From the NCBI GenBank assembly GCA_028023455.1, contig JAQFVV010012394.1:31030885-31094884 (forward strand): DNA of 64,000 nucleotides. The letters are read 5' to 3'. Below, one piece after another: positions 13,858 to 26,676 of the stretch. Below the pieces are notes generated by a model that saw only the letters and a program-made list of their open reading frames with translations, was not told where the DNA came from and made no database searches. This stretch comes from Epiperipatus broadwayi. Its lineage: Eukaryota > Onychophora > Udeonychophora > Euonychophora > Peripatidae. Both the position numbers and the translations under genes were made by a program. Within the stretch, counting starts at the first letter, position 1. The number at the start of each line of letters is the position of its first letter.

Positions 13858-15114
13858 CCTAATGAAGTGAATTTAAATCAGAACTTACAAATCGGTTTCA
13901 AGTATTAGTAGATTTTGAACATGATTCAGATTTAAATGAACTTAATATGAAAATAACTGATAAATTTTTAAAAACTGCAACAAAAATAGTTGATTGAAAA
14001 AGGAAGCAATTGACCAATAAAAATTTTACTCAGAATAAAGAATTTATGAAGAAAAGAAGGAATATGAAGATATACAAAAATGATGCATTAAAAAGAATGG
14101 AATATTTTGAATTTTGTAAAATGGTGTAGAAAAGAGTTGAAAATGATTTACGAAAGTATAACTGTGGACTAGCAAAGAAAGCTGTTGAAGAGAATAAAAG
14201 ACTCAAGAGTGTAAATCAACATTTTGATATTGGTAAAAAATTTATATCTGCAATTAAAAAAAGATGGAATTATAACTAAAAAGAGAAATGGTATCATGAA
14301 ATGGGTAGAAGACTTTTATCAAGAATTATATATTAATAAAGAACATGTACCTTCTATATTAATTACATCTTCCAAATTGTTCAGAATTTTAAATGAAGAA
14401 GTGAGACATGCAATTGAATGTATACAGAAAGGAAAGGCTCCAGGTAATGATGTAATTATAATTGATATATTAAAAGAAGCAGATCAAGAAATAAAATTTT
14501 TTTTAGCAAAGTTATATATCAAATGTCTAAATGATAAAGATGTACCAGATGATTGGAAGAATGCAGTAATAATATTAATATTTTAAAAAGGTGATAAAGA
14601 AGATAATAGAAATTACAGACCTATCAGCCTTTTATCAGTTTTATTTAAAGTTTTTATCAAGATAATTACAACTCATCTACAGAGAACATTAGATTTCCAC
14701 CAACCAAGAGAACAAGCAGGATTTAAAAGTGGTTTTAGTACAGTAGATCATATCCAGGTATTGAGAGAAGTTATAGAAAGGACAAATGATTATGAGGTGC
14801 CATTGTGTTTTGGATTTGTAGATTATGAAAAGGCATTAGATTCTATAAACACTTCTTCAGTGATTAAAGCATTGGATCATCAAGGTATAGATCCAGGATA
14901 TTCTCATATTTTAAAGAATATTTATAAAAATGCAACAGCAACAAATATATTACATAATGATACTGAGAAAGTCAACATTGAGAAGGGTGTAAGACTGGGT
15001 GACTCCATATGTCCAAAACTTTTTACAGCAATGCTGCAAGAAGTATTTTGGGGATTAAAATGGGAAGCTAAAGGAGTGAAAATAAATGGAGATTATTTAA
15101 GTCATTTAGATTTT

Positions 15115-15221
15115 TTCCCCATATGTCATAGCATCGACCGGGAGGCGAACCCACAACTGTCTGCAATGAACTACTTGCTTGCAAAGCAGCTGTGATGACC
15201 TCTCGGCTAACAATGCTTGAC
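15115..15221 (-). mobile_element. tRNA-derived SINE, copy 1
   Basis: This ~107-bp insertion in RTE copy 3 is flanked by a perfect 16-bp direct repeat, AAGTCATTTAGATTTT (15099-15114 and 15222-15237). Read on the minus strand it contains a Pol III A-box TAGCCGAGAGG (15199-15209) and a B-box GGTTCGCCTCC (15141-15151), at a spacing that fits a tRNA with an extended variable region. The A-rich end comes next to the left duplication. The tRNA-like part takes up nearly the whole element, so a retroposed tRNA pseudogene is the alternative. A second copy at 48764-48875 argues for a SINE family. Confidence 0.82.
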
Positions 15222-15983
15222 AAGTCATTTAGATTTTGCAGGTGGTGTAGTTGTTTTTTGAAATAATGCTTTACAGCTGCAGAAAATGTTGCAGGAATTA
15301 TCAGATGAAAGTAGGAAAGTAGAACTAAAGATAATTAAAAAGACTAAATTAATGTTTAATGGATTTTTTCAAAATATGAAAATAAATATTGATTATGATT
15401 AGTTAGATCCCTTGGTCAGATTATTAATTAATACAGATGGAAAAATAATGAATGAAATTAATCATAGGATTAAACTTGGTTGGAGTACTTTTGGTATAAA
15501 TAACTTGTTACTAAAAGGAAATATGCCTATGTGTTTGAAATGGAAGGTTTTTATTAAATGTGTTTTACCAGTTCTTACTTATGGATCTGAGACTTGGACC
15601 CTTACTAGAAGAGCAGTACAGAAACTTCAGACTATTCAAAGAAGTATGGAGATCTGCATGTTGGGAGTAACAAGAAGAGATCGGAAATGCAATTTATGGG
15701 TAAGAGAACAAACAGGTGTTACTGACTTCTTTAAAAAAATTAAAAGGCTGGAGTTGGGATGGACATATTGCTAGAAGAGATGATAATAGATGGACAACTG
15801 AAATCTTAAACTGTATTCCAAGAGATTGTAAAAGATCCATAAAAAGACCACATATGAGATGGATGGATGAAATAAGAAAGAGTCAGGGATGATGTGGAGA
15901 AGCTAAAGATCAGAGAAGATGGATTGAACTTACAGAAACCTTCATCCTGCAGTAGGTTGATAATGGTTGATGGTGATGATGAT

Positions 15984-16415
15984 AGGAAAGTTTGTGCATA
16001 AAATCTTTATCTAGTGCATAAAATGCCTATCTAGTGCCCATTTATACCAATCTTTCCCAGTAGTATTATGGTGACTGTACCCAAAAAACCAAAGACCCTA
16101 AACAGTATAGATGCTGAACTGGGTTGAGATCCATACAACTATACAAGCTAATGATATTAGTTTGAAAACATGTGTTTTCATTATAGACTCAAAAATTATA
16201 GTTAGCTAAAAAGTAAAAGGTGGCTGCTGGAGGATTGCATTAGATCCTAAAGATCTAGGTGTCATGCTCTCAGATCCAAGGCTCTTTACTGATGAAAGCC
16301 AAGAGCTAGAAATTAGTCCAGGAATATTGGATGAGTAGGAACTAGATAGGAATTTTATGCACAAACTTTATTCTGACTTTCACCGAGTGGCACTACCGTG
16401 TGGAGTGTTTTGTCT
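15984..16415 (-). repeat. Repeat A, copy 2, second part
   Basis: It continues the copy that starts at 12044. It has AGTTTGTGCATAAAATC at the junction, a loop region with GGTGGCTGCTGGAGGATTGC (16218-16237) and AGATCCAAGG, then the inverted arm ending in GTGGCACTACCGTGTGGAGTG. Joined to 12044-12163 this is a ~550-bp copy, among the longest here. It has no coding capacity. Confidence 0.75.
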
Positions 16416-16501
16416 AACTTATTAATGAATAGATTAAAAAGGGTATCATTTACAAGTTTATTAAATGATCTTAAAAAGTTCATTCATAAATGTTTAATGG
16501 G

Positions 16502-16543
<42 letters not shown>

Positions 16544-19202
16544 CTAGCGGGGATGAGACCAAAGTTGTGATAGAATAATATGTATGAAAGATGGTAATCT
16601 GGGCCTAATAATGAGTGCTTTATTCAACACAAAATGCATCATAGGAGTCATTTATGTTTTATTGTATCTTTATTTATATGAGTTGAAAATAATGTGTTGG
16701 CGATGTGGAAGTTATTTATTACATTTATAAAATTTATTTTATTATATACTTATTCTGTCTACATTATAAGGATTATCCCAAATACATTTTAATTAAAGTG
16801 CAGTATTGTTTGCTTTCTTTGGAAAGATGAGGTTGGAATAAAATACATTGGAAAGCTACGATTAATTACGGCATTGAAATATTTTGGAAAGAAAAGTTTG
16901 CTGCTGAAGAAATTAAAAGACAGAACCACAAAATATTAAATCAACAATAGAATGGGTGAGGATTTTGTATATGTGGATAAATTTGTGTTTCACAGATTGG
17001 TTTGTACAGTCCTTGCAAAACTTATTCTGGAGCAGGTTTTTGCTTTTCCTGACTTGAAGAAGGACTGCCCAAAATCGTTTATGAGTGATTGCTATATGTA
17101 TATATTTAATGACTAATGTTTATTTATACGGCTTCTAAATTTAATAGAATATATATATTGGAATGATATAATCTTACAGATCTATTCCTTTCAACTGTTC
17201 TATCCCATAACTATATTTTTGCTAATTTAAAACCCTCTTTGAGGTATACTTATATTTCTATAAACATCATTATATATGTATCACCACACACATATATATG
17301 CGACTCCATGCTGTTATGTATAATCGATTTAGATATATTACAGCATATTTATATTTAAAAGTTGTAGATCTTTTTAATTTTATAAATTTATGTATTATAA
17401 TTTTACCTCATTAGTTTCATTGAGAATCACACACATATATATATATTCTAACCTCCCCCCGCGCGCGCGCGTCCTTCTCCACAACTATTAAAATTGTATT
17501 GGTTATAACGAATATTCCGGGTTCTAGCTCAGTTTAACAAAATAAATAAATGAAATATCCAGCATTAATTAAAATGATTACTAGCTCTAATTTCTCTTTA
17601 AAATTACAAATACGATTATATTTCCAAAAATAAATTAACAAATATTTATTATTTTCATGAGACATGGAGTGACGACACGGGGAACGAGATAGACTACATT
17701 GAGATATTATCCACATGATACTATCTCAATGGCATAAAAATACTATACCCCTCCTTTTACTATTCCAAATAACTAACTTATAGTATTCTTACGACTTTTA
17801 AAGCTCTTTTCACTACAATTAAAATAATAATGATGTCTTAATATTCTTTGTAATAAGAATCTAGCTCAATTAAATCAAATTAAGTAAATAAATAGAATAA
17901 ATAAAATAAAATCAGATCTCAGGTTCATAAATTGTACTCTAACTGATTTAAAATTACGGTAGTAAACTATGAAAAGGGAATTTTATGTCATAAATTCACT
18001 ACGCAGTTACTAACAATAATAAATAATAATAATAATAATAACAATAGTATAATATAATCTTATTACTTCCTGAATGAAATAAATAATTACGTATGTGGCA
18101 GTATTTTAATAATCTGACAACAGAATACGTGTGGCAACATTAGCATATATTTTAATGTAATAGGGTGGCAACCAACTTATGACCAATAAATGATATAATT
18201 ATGATCCTTTAATTTTATCATATAAATAAATTTTCAAATTACTTATAACACTTTTATGTTTACCCTTTGTGCAAACAACTATATGTCTGTTGCAATTATA
18301 AGTGTATTGCTATATCATGCATCCCCGTGGAGAAATAACAACGAAGACACAAGCTTTAAAATAAATTTACAACAAAGTTTATTAATAACATAAACAAATA
18401 ACAATATTTTACATTATGTACATGGATATCCTTACTCTCCTATCACAAAATTATTTTACTAGTTTATAAAATGAATTCAAACTTCTACTTATTTTTTCTA
18501 GTTAACTCTTATCTTTTAAATGCTTAAGAAAATACAGTATTATTATTATTGGATTTCTGATTATAATTTAGCTTGTTACAAAATGTATTTATCATATAAT
18601 TATTATTAATACTTTATATCCCTACTATTATTATTAAATTTATATTTTTACAATTTTACATTCATAGTAAACATTCCACAAAAACAATAAAATTCTATTT
18701 TTTATGTTAGTTGCATGGAATCCCACTAATTCAAACATTCTTCTACATTCGGTATTCGGTTTGATTATTCATTATCCGATGTTTATTAATCTAATATATT
18801 CATTCAAGCCTTACTTCGGATGGTAATTACAATTATTAGCACACCATGCACAAATATATGTCTATTACACATTATTGAATTATTTCTTATTAAATATGCA
18901 ATATTTATTTCTTTTAAAAAAAAATATTATTTAAAAACATTTCAAATTTTATTATCACTTAAAAACTTTATTTAGATTTCCTTTTTTTTTTTTTAAAAAA
19001 TCTTATATTCACTTCCGAATTACTTTTAAACTGTATCATATGATTCTTTCTCTCTTTATGATATTTTGTACTTTCACTTTTAAAGTTACACAATTCTAAC
19101 ACATATAAATAAAATATTCTTACATAGACGATGGCCTATCTTCATTTCTATTTTATTCATTATTTCTGTGAAAATATCTTTCTGACGATGCAGATTCACG
19201 AA
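16416..19202. other. AT-rich intergenic stretch
   Basis: It holds a (TA)n run at about 16506-16541 and an alternating GC run (GCGCGCGCGCG) at 17460-17471, next to a C-run, that could take up Z-DNA form. No gene is recognised. Around 18300-18420 the sequence is less repetitive (CCCCGTGGAGAAATAAC), but I cannot assign it. Confidence 0.5.
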
Positions 19203-19791
19203 AACAAGGATAGCGAAAATAGATGCACAGGATCAAAATATAACTAGAATATTATCCGTCATAAACCTTGACAATAATGGCACAGTGAATTTTAAAACAC
19301 TATAGAGGAGTGACCTTTATCTGTCTACCAACCTCTATTACAGGAGTGATGCTAAAGCTATTTCTTCAGCTTTATATGACATCAAAAAGTTTAAAAATAC
19401 GCAAAAAAAACACTGTCCAAAATATATGTTCAGTGATAGGGCTTAGTTAGCTATACTGAAATCACACAAACTAACTATGATCCAAATACTTTATTTTTCT
19501 TATTTCTTAACAAAACATCATCTTGGTTTCCTCTACACTAGTACTACCAAGTCACTATCCGATCTTATTTCTCAAGATTTTTCTATACAGTACATCGACA
19601 AATTCCTATCTGCATTTCTAACAATAATAAAATTCATTTATTTCAAAACTATACCGCTGTTCTTTAAGAAAATCTCTTTACTACTTTTCTCGTATATTTA
19701 TCATATACAAACTATTTTAAAATATTTGAATACTTTACAACATGAAAGTTCAAAAGAATCACACAATTGTTCTGTTATATTATATTATTAA
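19203..19791 (+). pseudogene. Stop-interrupted coding-like remnant, unknown
   Basis: One reading frame stays continuous for about 190 codons with only two stops (in the AACACTATAGAGG and GGGCTTAGTTAGC contexts). The early part has protein-like composition, for example NLDNNGTVNF and SSALYDIKKF. The last 104 codons are open (19477-19791) but grow hydrophobic and F/I-rich, as expected by chance in AT-rich DNA. I recognise no family. A decayed retroelement or gene fragment is possible, and a chance frame is a real alternative. Confidence 0.25.
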
Positions 19792-20813
19792 TTGTACCTT
19801 AAATAACTTATTGCTTGCATATTTAAAATTACTCCTATCTCATAACATGTTTTAATGTTGTATAAAATATGTACATAGAATTTAAACTTTCACACATCAT
19901 TCTTAATCAATCAATGATCTAAAAAAAAAAATACATTATGCATTATAAATAAATATCCAAATTACCAAAATGATCTTTATCTTCTCGATTGTGTTCTGTA
20001 GGCTTCACCATCCCATTAATTCTTGTAGATATTAAACTTCCATACATACACTTTATTTTTTAAAACAATATTTCTATCATTCCATTAAGCTATTATATTT
20101 AAATCTCATTATTATTAAATTTATGTTTATATGTTTTCCCTAATCTCACATAGCATTTTATATTTTAAATATAATCAGTAAAAATATTTAAATCATATTT
20201 ACGGTACTTCTTTATCGAACTTGCTTGAAAATTGTTCATATTAAAGCTAAAAAAAAATATATTTTATTTCTTCTTCAGTCACTTAATGTTCTATTTTAAA
20301 GTAAAACAATTACTACTCTGTTTAATAAATATTCGTATACGACAATCCTTGGATTTCATAACATTGAACACAATTATTAATTCTGATATTCTTTTCTAAT
20401 ATTGTCTGCTAGTCTTTTCCCGCGCGACTGTTCCCAATGCATCCTTTAGGTACTTTATGTAAATCTTCAATAATTTTCCTGTTTTCCTGGATCCATTTTC
20501 ATTAAGTAATTTAATTTTATATTTTTCAGATCAAGCATTTCCTCCATTGAATACTTTATAATATTTTTTTTTTTTTAACTCTTCTTATTAGATAAAGTTT
20601 TTCGGTTCCTTTCCATAAAATACATAATAGCACTTTCATATTATTCCATAACTTTCTTTATTTCAAAATTCTTGTATTATAATTTTAATAATGTTTTCCT
20701 TTAAAAGATAAACATTCTTTCTTCATCATTATTTTCTTTATAATAAAACGCATATTAAATTTTTCCATAGAGAAGAATAAATAACTTTAAATTAGCCTTG
20801 TAAAATTGGTGCG
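19792..20813. other. AT-rich stretch with weak minus-strand coding hints
   Basis: On the minus strand near 20400-20640 short pieces read as protein-like text in shifting frames (for example YFMERNRKTLSNKKS and DLHKVPKGCIGNS). They lie downstream, on the same strand, of the remnant at 20814-21086 and may belong to it. Confidence 0.25.
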
Positions 20814-21086
20814 TCAGAATTTTTTCCTGACGGCAAGTAACTTCTCTTTTAGATTTTCATATAGCGTCCCAATTATATTTCTCTGAGTTATAATACTAAG
20901 TTTCTGGTTGAGCATAAATAAAGCTGTATTAAGACAATTTCCAAATATTTTTCTTTCAGCAATACTTTTAGGTAATTTTCCTTGTACTTCCATCTCTACT
21001 GTAGGTTTTTTTGGTTAAACTTGAATAAATTCCCTGGTAAGATAACTTTTAAAATTAGCAATCCATGTCGATACAGTCAAAATATA
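20814..21086 (-). pseudogene. Decayed coding remnant, unknown family
   Basis: About 90 codons on the minus strand run in one frame with a single internal stop (GTTTAACC). The composition is protein-like and charged, with pieces such as VSTWIANFKSYLTREFIQV, LPKSIAERKIFGNCLNTA and LYENLKEKLLAVRKKF. It ends at TGA (20814-20816). It might be part of a gag-like or transposase gene, but no catalytic or zinc motif is present to decide. It is not a functional gene as it stands. Confidence 0.35.
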
Positions 21087-24000
21087 TTATATGTTATAGA
21101 AGAACTTTTAAAATAAATACCAAATTTTAAATTTATATCACTTTTCAGCTACGGTGTTATCAGCTACAAAAAAAATATGTTACTTTCTCTTTCACTTACA
21201 CATTACTTCTCCCCCCGCTTCGTATAATTCTTATATTTTGTCTGCCAATTTACCTCCGTTGATTGGTTAATGACTTCTTTAGCGTGAACAAATTTACACA
21301 TTTTGTTATATAACAGATTAGACTTTTAAAATAAAGAATTGATGACATCATGTCTCAAAATATTATTCAGACTAGTATTTTTAAATTCAATTATAGTTTT
21401 ATAAAATTATTTAAACTTTTAAAACAATTATTAAAACAATATTTAATATTTTAACTTTTACTTTAATGATCGATGGCAATTATATTTAGTTTCAAATTCA
21501 CAAACTTTATTATTATTTTAACAAGCGTGTGTGTGAAGGTATATAATATACAGTCACGTGTTTACTAACTTTATCAAATAATTTTTTATTTACGTCTCGG
21601 TCTAAATTACCAAAACTGATATTCTTTTATAAAAATTTGGAAAATAATTTTAAAATGTTGAACCAAATATAATTCTCACCATCCTAACGTTTATTAATAA
21701 AATATACTCTATTAATTTTGATTATTAAATACAATTATAACACTACATATAGCATTTATTTAATTTATTAGTTTTAAAATATTATATTTAAATTATTATT
21801 ATTATACTTTTAAACTATTTATAGCTGTGTTATTTTATATGGCCAGCTTTTACAACCATAAGCAAGGATGTAATTAAGCTTTATTTAACTGTTTTCCTTT
21901 AAATTAATTTATTACATTTTTATATACCAAGTATTTTCAGCCTTAAATTGTACTATAAAATATAATTATCCTATTATTATTTATATATCATACAAGCATA
22001 ACTTAAAATTTTAAATTTTTTTTAGTAATTGACCTTTCTACCTTACCATGACCTACAGACAAGGGCACAATATATATATAGAATTTAACATAGGACCAGG
22101 ACACATATAAAACGAATTGTTTTTTAAAAGGTTTTCTAAAATGCTAAATTTGTAAATTTAAAATAAATATGTTGTGAATAAAAATCATGCCACATCCACT
22201 TCTTTTAAGATGTGTGAAAATTAAATCTGTAAATCCATATTTTGACAATAATAATTTTTAAAGTATAACTTGGGTCAAAAACAAAACTCTTTCAACCAGT
22301 ACCATTTAGAAGCCATTGGGATTTAAGTTCACCAAACCAAGATAAAATTAGATGATTAAAAAAAATTAAGCAATAGTAAAGTCAATTATGTAAATTTAAG
22401 GGGTCAAACTTGTAAAAAAATGCTAAGTGATTTTCCTGCTGTGAATCCAGATTGTGGGAAAATATAATACAGGTGTAGAAAAATAGTATAAATATATTAT
22501 ATTTGGCACTGTAAAAATGCTATTCTATAATTTATAAGTGAGTTGCTACATAAACCTATGCCCATTGTAATTTTAAAAAGAGCAGGGAGAAAAGCTGTAG
22601 ATTGCCATTTTATCCTATGAAGAATGTTTACCTTCAGCTCCGTCCTACATGCTGCCATGGCATGTGATCATCATCATCACTTGAATGGAGAGTTCCAGCC
22701 ATAACCTGCTGCCAAAGAAGAACTTTACCATCAAACAACGTATCTAAAGAAGAGTGCCACAATGCCTATTCTCAAGTTGCAGATGACTAAGCTGCAAGAA
22801 GAGATTGGTAATATTCTTCAAACCGCAGAGCTCCTAATTGTTTTCTAAACTATAATTAAAATATCAAGCTAGCTACTGTAATCTATGAACATTTATTTAT
22901 TTATAAATTTCTTATTAAATTAAGTCATTCTAAATTAATCTGTAAAACTATCCTGTATCTAAATTAATGTAATTCATTTCTTTTAACTTGTAATAACTGT
23001 AATCAGTGATTATTTTGATTTCTCAAAAACTGTGGTCATGCCTATAATTGCTAATTATTTTATTTGCATTTATTTATTTTATATGTTATGATATGCCAAT
23101 ATTTTAAGGCAGTGCATAATTAATTTAATAACTTTTGGGGAGAGACAATTAGAAGCTCTCCAGTTTAAGATTTGTCAATGCTCTTTAACATGTACGAATC
23201 ACTGCTTTGAAAACTTATTCTAATAGATAATAACCAATTGCTACATGCTCATTATTATCAATATTTAGTCATTTTTATAATTGTATTAGGTTTAGTAATG
23301 TTTGCTTAATGAATTACTAGCTTATAAGTCATTTATTAGTTAGAAGTGAAATGATAGCTAAGACTGATATTAAAAGTATATTTTTAAATGTTGTTAAGAA
23401 CATTAAATATACTTTCTCCTCCTTAACTTAAATCCTATATATGTGAATACAGATTCAGTATATTAACTGGAATAAACATTTAGTTAACTCTTTAATTAGC
23501 ATGATTGCTATATGCTATCCAAGAGCAGAGTCAAGGTAGTTTTGGCAGACAAAAACTATCTATTTAGGTACCTTAATTCATTAATTTTTATTTATACATT
23601 TTAGTATTACAAGGCATTGTGAGAGTGTCTTTATTAAGCACCAAGTGCACACTAACGTCTTGCTACACCTTTTTTAAGATGGTTTACGATATCAAGCCAT
23701 CCATTCTTCAGTTCAGATGGCTATATTTTAGAACTGGAACATAATGGTCCAGAACCTTAATCAGAGCCTATCCAACTTCTCAAACTGATATGTTTCTTAT
23801 AATTAATAGTGGCAAGCCATTCAGTCCTAAGTCACTGAGTATTAGATACTAAAACTCAGGAAGAATTACACATTCACACTGTGACTTTTATTTAGTATCT
23901 TATAAGCACCAACCTAAAGGTAACTAGTTCTTTTCTCCTTTAACAATAACATTCAATATTACTCTGAACCAAAAATCTAGTTTATCATAATGAATCCATA

Positions 24001-24975
24001 TTTAGAGCTTATTTAATTGTTCTGGTATAATATTTACATAATGAGTTTTATGTTAGATATAATAATTATCCTGGCTAGCATTTTAGCTCATAACATTGGA
24101 AAATCAAAGAATAAAGTTGGCATAGAAAAATATTTAGGCATGATTCATAAATCACAGTCAGTTATATAAAGTGAATTGTCATTAAAAATGAGACTGCTAT
24201 ATCTCTTTATCTTATCATTACTATAAAGCCTGCATACGTACTTATGCCTATCTTACAGTCAATAATTAATGTTCTTTGTTTTATTATTCTTGTCATTTAT
24301 TTTATTAAACTTATTCAAAATTACAATGTTTCATGTCATTACATGGAATCCTTTCCAAATCAACCAAATTCTTTATTATTAATATATCATGAATTTTATT
24401 AATTAAGTCATAGCATGTTAAGTAGTTCATTTAATAGTTAATTATATATATAAACTAATAATTTTCCCCCAAGTCTCATGTTTCTCCCTCTGCTCAGCCA
24501 GCTTGGGAAATAAATTGATACCAAGTGTAACTACATAAATGCCATTCATAGGGTATTATATCTCAGAATGCTGGTAAATGGGTTGAAGTTTGGTCAGATT
24601 CAAGGTCTCATCACTTCATCTAGATCAGTTTCAGTGTCTTTTGCATGGGACTCTGGATTTTGTTGCATGAATGCATGAATATGATTGTTACAATATATAT
24701 ATATATATATATATATGCATGTAGGGATGTGAAGCATGTTTAAAATTTTTAATTCCCATATTAGTTCTTATTTTTATCAATGAATCATTTACCTTTAGTT
24801 CAATCCTGTCACAACCACCCACCAGCCTAAACGTCAAAGCAATGTCCACAATATAGATACTAAGGAACCTACACTTTTTCAAGTAAACCATATGGCAAAT
24901 GTTACAATTTAACTTCATACATGCATTATTTTTTTAAATACCTACACTTAATTTCATATATACATATATTTTTAA

Positions 24976-25080
24976 ATAGATTTTAAACCTCTATTCGATC
25001 ACACATTAACGATTGTATTTTTCACATCTTGGGTTTTATATGTTTTGACAATGATGATCGAATAGAAGTTTAAAATCTAT
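24976..25080. repeat. Short inverted repeat
   Basis: Left arm ATAGATTTTAAACCTCTATT..CGATCA and right arm TGATCGAATAG..AAGTTTAAAATCTAT are reverse complements with about one mismatch over ~30 bp. The spacer is ~45 bp. This could be a small hairpin or a MITE remnant. Confidence 0.65.
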
Positions 25081-25235
25081 ACACTGTAGCTGACAAAATT
25101 GTGCAACACATATGAAAATCACCCAGGGGCAGTACACATGTGCATTCCACATTCTAATGTCACAGACTAATAATTTTTTTAATGCAACCTACTAAGGTCA
25201 GAGAGAAACATTGATTGCAATTGGTGATGACAAAC

Positions 25236-25237
<2 letters not shown>

Positions 25238-25288
<51 letters not shown>
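25238..25288. repeat. (TA)n microsatellite
   Basis: An uninterrupted alternating TA run of about 50 bp lies just beyond the 3' end of the Penelope-like element. Confidence 0.9.
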
Positions 25289-25290
<2 letters not shown>

Positions 25291-25347
25291 ATACTTAATG
25301 TTTTCACGGTTATATGATGTAAATAAATTATAAGTTTTGGGGATATA

Positions 25348-26440
25348 TCATCTCTTATTTTCCATTGAGCACCGATATTTCGACGGAATAGCAACCACCA
25401 TTTTCAAGGTTGTTTTGAAAGAAAAACCGTTAGATCTTAACAAATAATGTGACTGTGTGTGAGATGAGAAATGAGATTCCAGTTCAGCATTCACAATACG
25501 AGGTTTATCAAAATGTTTATTTTCCTCAGTATTTTTACCTGTTAATTTTAAGTTAATATTGGATAAAAAGAGAGGTTTCCACATAGCTGGAATATGTTGT
25601 GCTTCATCAGTTCTATTTAAACCAGTAGGTCTCTTTAATATTTCAATTGACTCTCTCATGGTTCTTAAATCATATCTTTCCAAATTAGCAAGTAGTTTTG
25701 TATTGTCAAAATTAGGTTTGTGACCAGTTTCTAAATAATGGGAAGTAGAAAACTGATGTGCTAATTTTTTGTTGAAAAGCATTTTTATGTTCCTTAATTC
25801 TGACATTAATTCGTCTATTAGACTGACCCATGTAGCCTCTTGAGCACTGGAAACACAGAATTTCATAAACTCCTTGGTGTTCCAAAAGTATTCTGTCTTT
25901 AGGTTTATACAAAAAATCACCAATTTTTTTTTTTGCCAGTAGAAAAAGTGGTATTTATATTAAAACAAGATAGTCTTCTACTGATTTTATCAGTAACCCC
26001 CCTAATGTAAGGCAAAATTACTCTATTAAAAGAGGAATTATCAATTCTATCCTCTTTTTTCTTTTTAGTATTAATGTTATATAAAGCCTTACATATGATG
26101 TTTTTATTATAATTATTAGAAAGCAGAATACTTTTTGTAAGTTTTATTTCTTGAGAAAGATGTTCTTTATCAGATAAATTATAAGCTCTAGTGAAAAGAT
26201 TTTTAGCTACAGAAAAAATTTGTGCAGGATGATGATGAGAATTAAAATTAAGATATCTGTTTGTATGAGTGGATTTTCTGTAAACTGATATTGACAATGT
26301 TTCATCACATTTTCTTGCAATTAAAACATCCAGAAAAGAAAGTGATCTGTTATTTTCCACTTCCATAGTAAATTTAATATTTGGATGCCAATTATTTATA
26401 AAAGCAAGAAAAGAATTTAAAGAATCAATTCCATGAGGCC
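25348..26440 (-). mobile_element. Penelope-like element fragment 1 (RT C-terminus plus GIY-YIG endonuclease)
   Basis: On the minus strand, 26440-25940 encodes the end of a Penelope-type RT: WPHGIDSLNSFLAFINNWHP, NNRSLSFLDVLIARK, YRKSTHTNRYLNF and HHPAQ are hallmarks of the family. It is followed by a linker and a GIY-YIG nuclease, with GVYEILC, GYMGQSNRRINVRIKEHK, then SHYLETGHKPNF. Two frameshifts break it: one in an 11-T run (25924-25934), the other near 25765. The RT palm with its YxDD motif is absent; the coding sequence is replaced by a short TA tract exactly upstream of WPHG. It is a 5'-truncated, inactive copy. Penelope elements encode RT and GIY-YIG in one protein. Confidence 0.88.
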
Positions 26441-26457
26441 ATATATATATATATATA

Positions 26458-26541
26458 TAAAATATACAAACCATTATACAATTACAAATATCCAGTAACG
26501 ATATTTGTAATTGTATAATTGTATAATGGTTTGTATATTTT
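26458..26541. repeat. Near-perfect hairpin between TA tracts
   Basis: The left arm AAAATATACAAACCATTATA (continuing to ACAAATATC) and the right arm (GATATTTGTAATTGTATAAT, continuing to TATATTTT) are reverse complements over ~34 bp. The right arm has one extra 8-bp unit, AATTGTAT. The loop is ~7 bp. It sits between two (TA)n tracts, at the 5' side of the Penelope fragment. Confidence 0.85.
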
Positions 26542-26578
26542 CTATAATTATTTCAGTTAGTGTTAACAGTAACTTTCT

Positions 26579-26583
<5 letters not shown>

Positions 26584-26672
<89 letters not shown>
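26584..26672. repeat. Long (TA)n microsatellite
   Basis: An almost pure alternating TA run of ~88 bp. Confidence 0.95.

Positions 26673-26676
<4 letters not shown>

Larger units (their letters stand above)
12164..15983 (+). mobile_element. RTE copy 3, near full-length, broken, with two nested insertions
   Basis: The 5' end (GGCTGCAAAAAGGAG) and the 3' tail (GTTGATGGTGATGATGAT) match other copies. About 170 bp of the endonuclease region is deleted near 12829, where GGAGTAGGTTTACAT jumps to GATGTACAAAAGG. A LINE fragment lies at 13232-13857 and a tRNA-derived SINE at 15115-15221. RT pieces remain open at 14224-14586 and 14761-15110, and the C-terminal region at 15412-15774. The in-frame stop after NAVIILIF (14584-14586) is shared with copies 2, 5 and 6. 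It was inserted into repeat A; CAGAAAG before it and AGGAAAG after it may be the target duplication. Confidence 0.88.
21087..25340. other. Long AT-rich intergenic stretch
   Basis: No gene is recognised. The stretch at about 22590-22840 has higher GC and less repetition (CTGCCATGGCATGTGATCAT), but its frames are short on both strands. A foldback lies at 24976-25080. Bases 24755-24840 resemble, in reverse orientation, 30047-30110 (a shared GTTGTGACA..ATTGAACTAAA block), a dispersed repeat of unknown type. (TA)n tracts lie at about 24692-24717 and 25238-25288. Confidence 0.5.
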
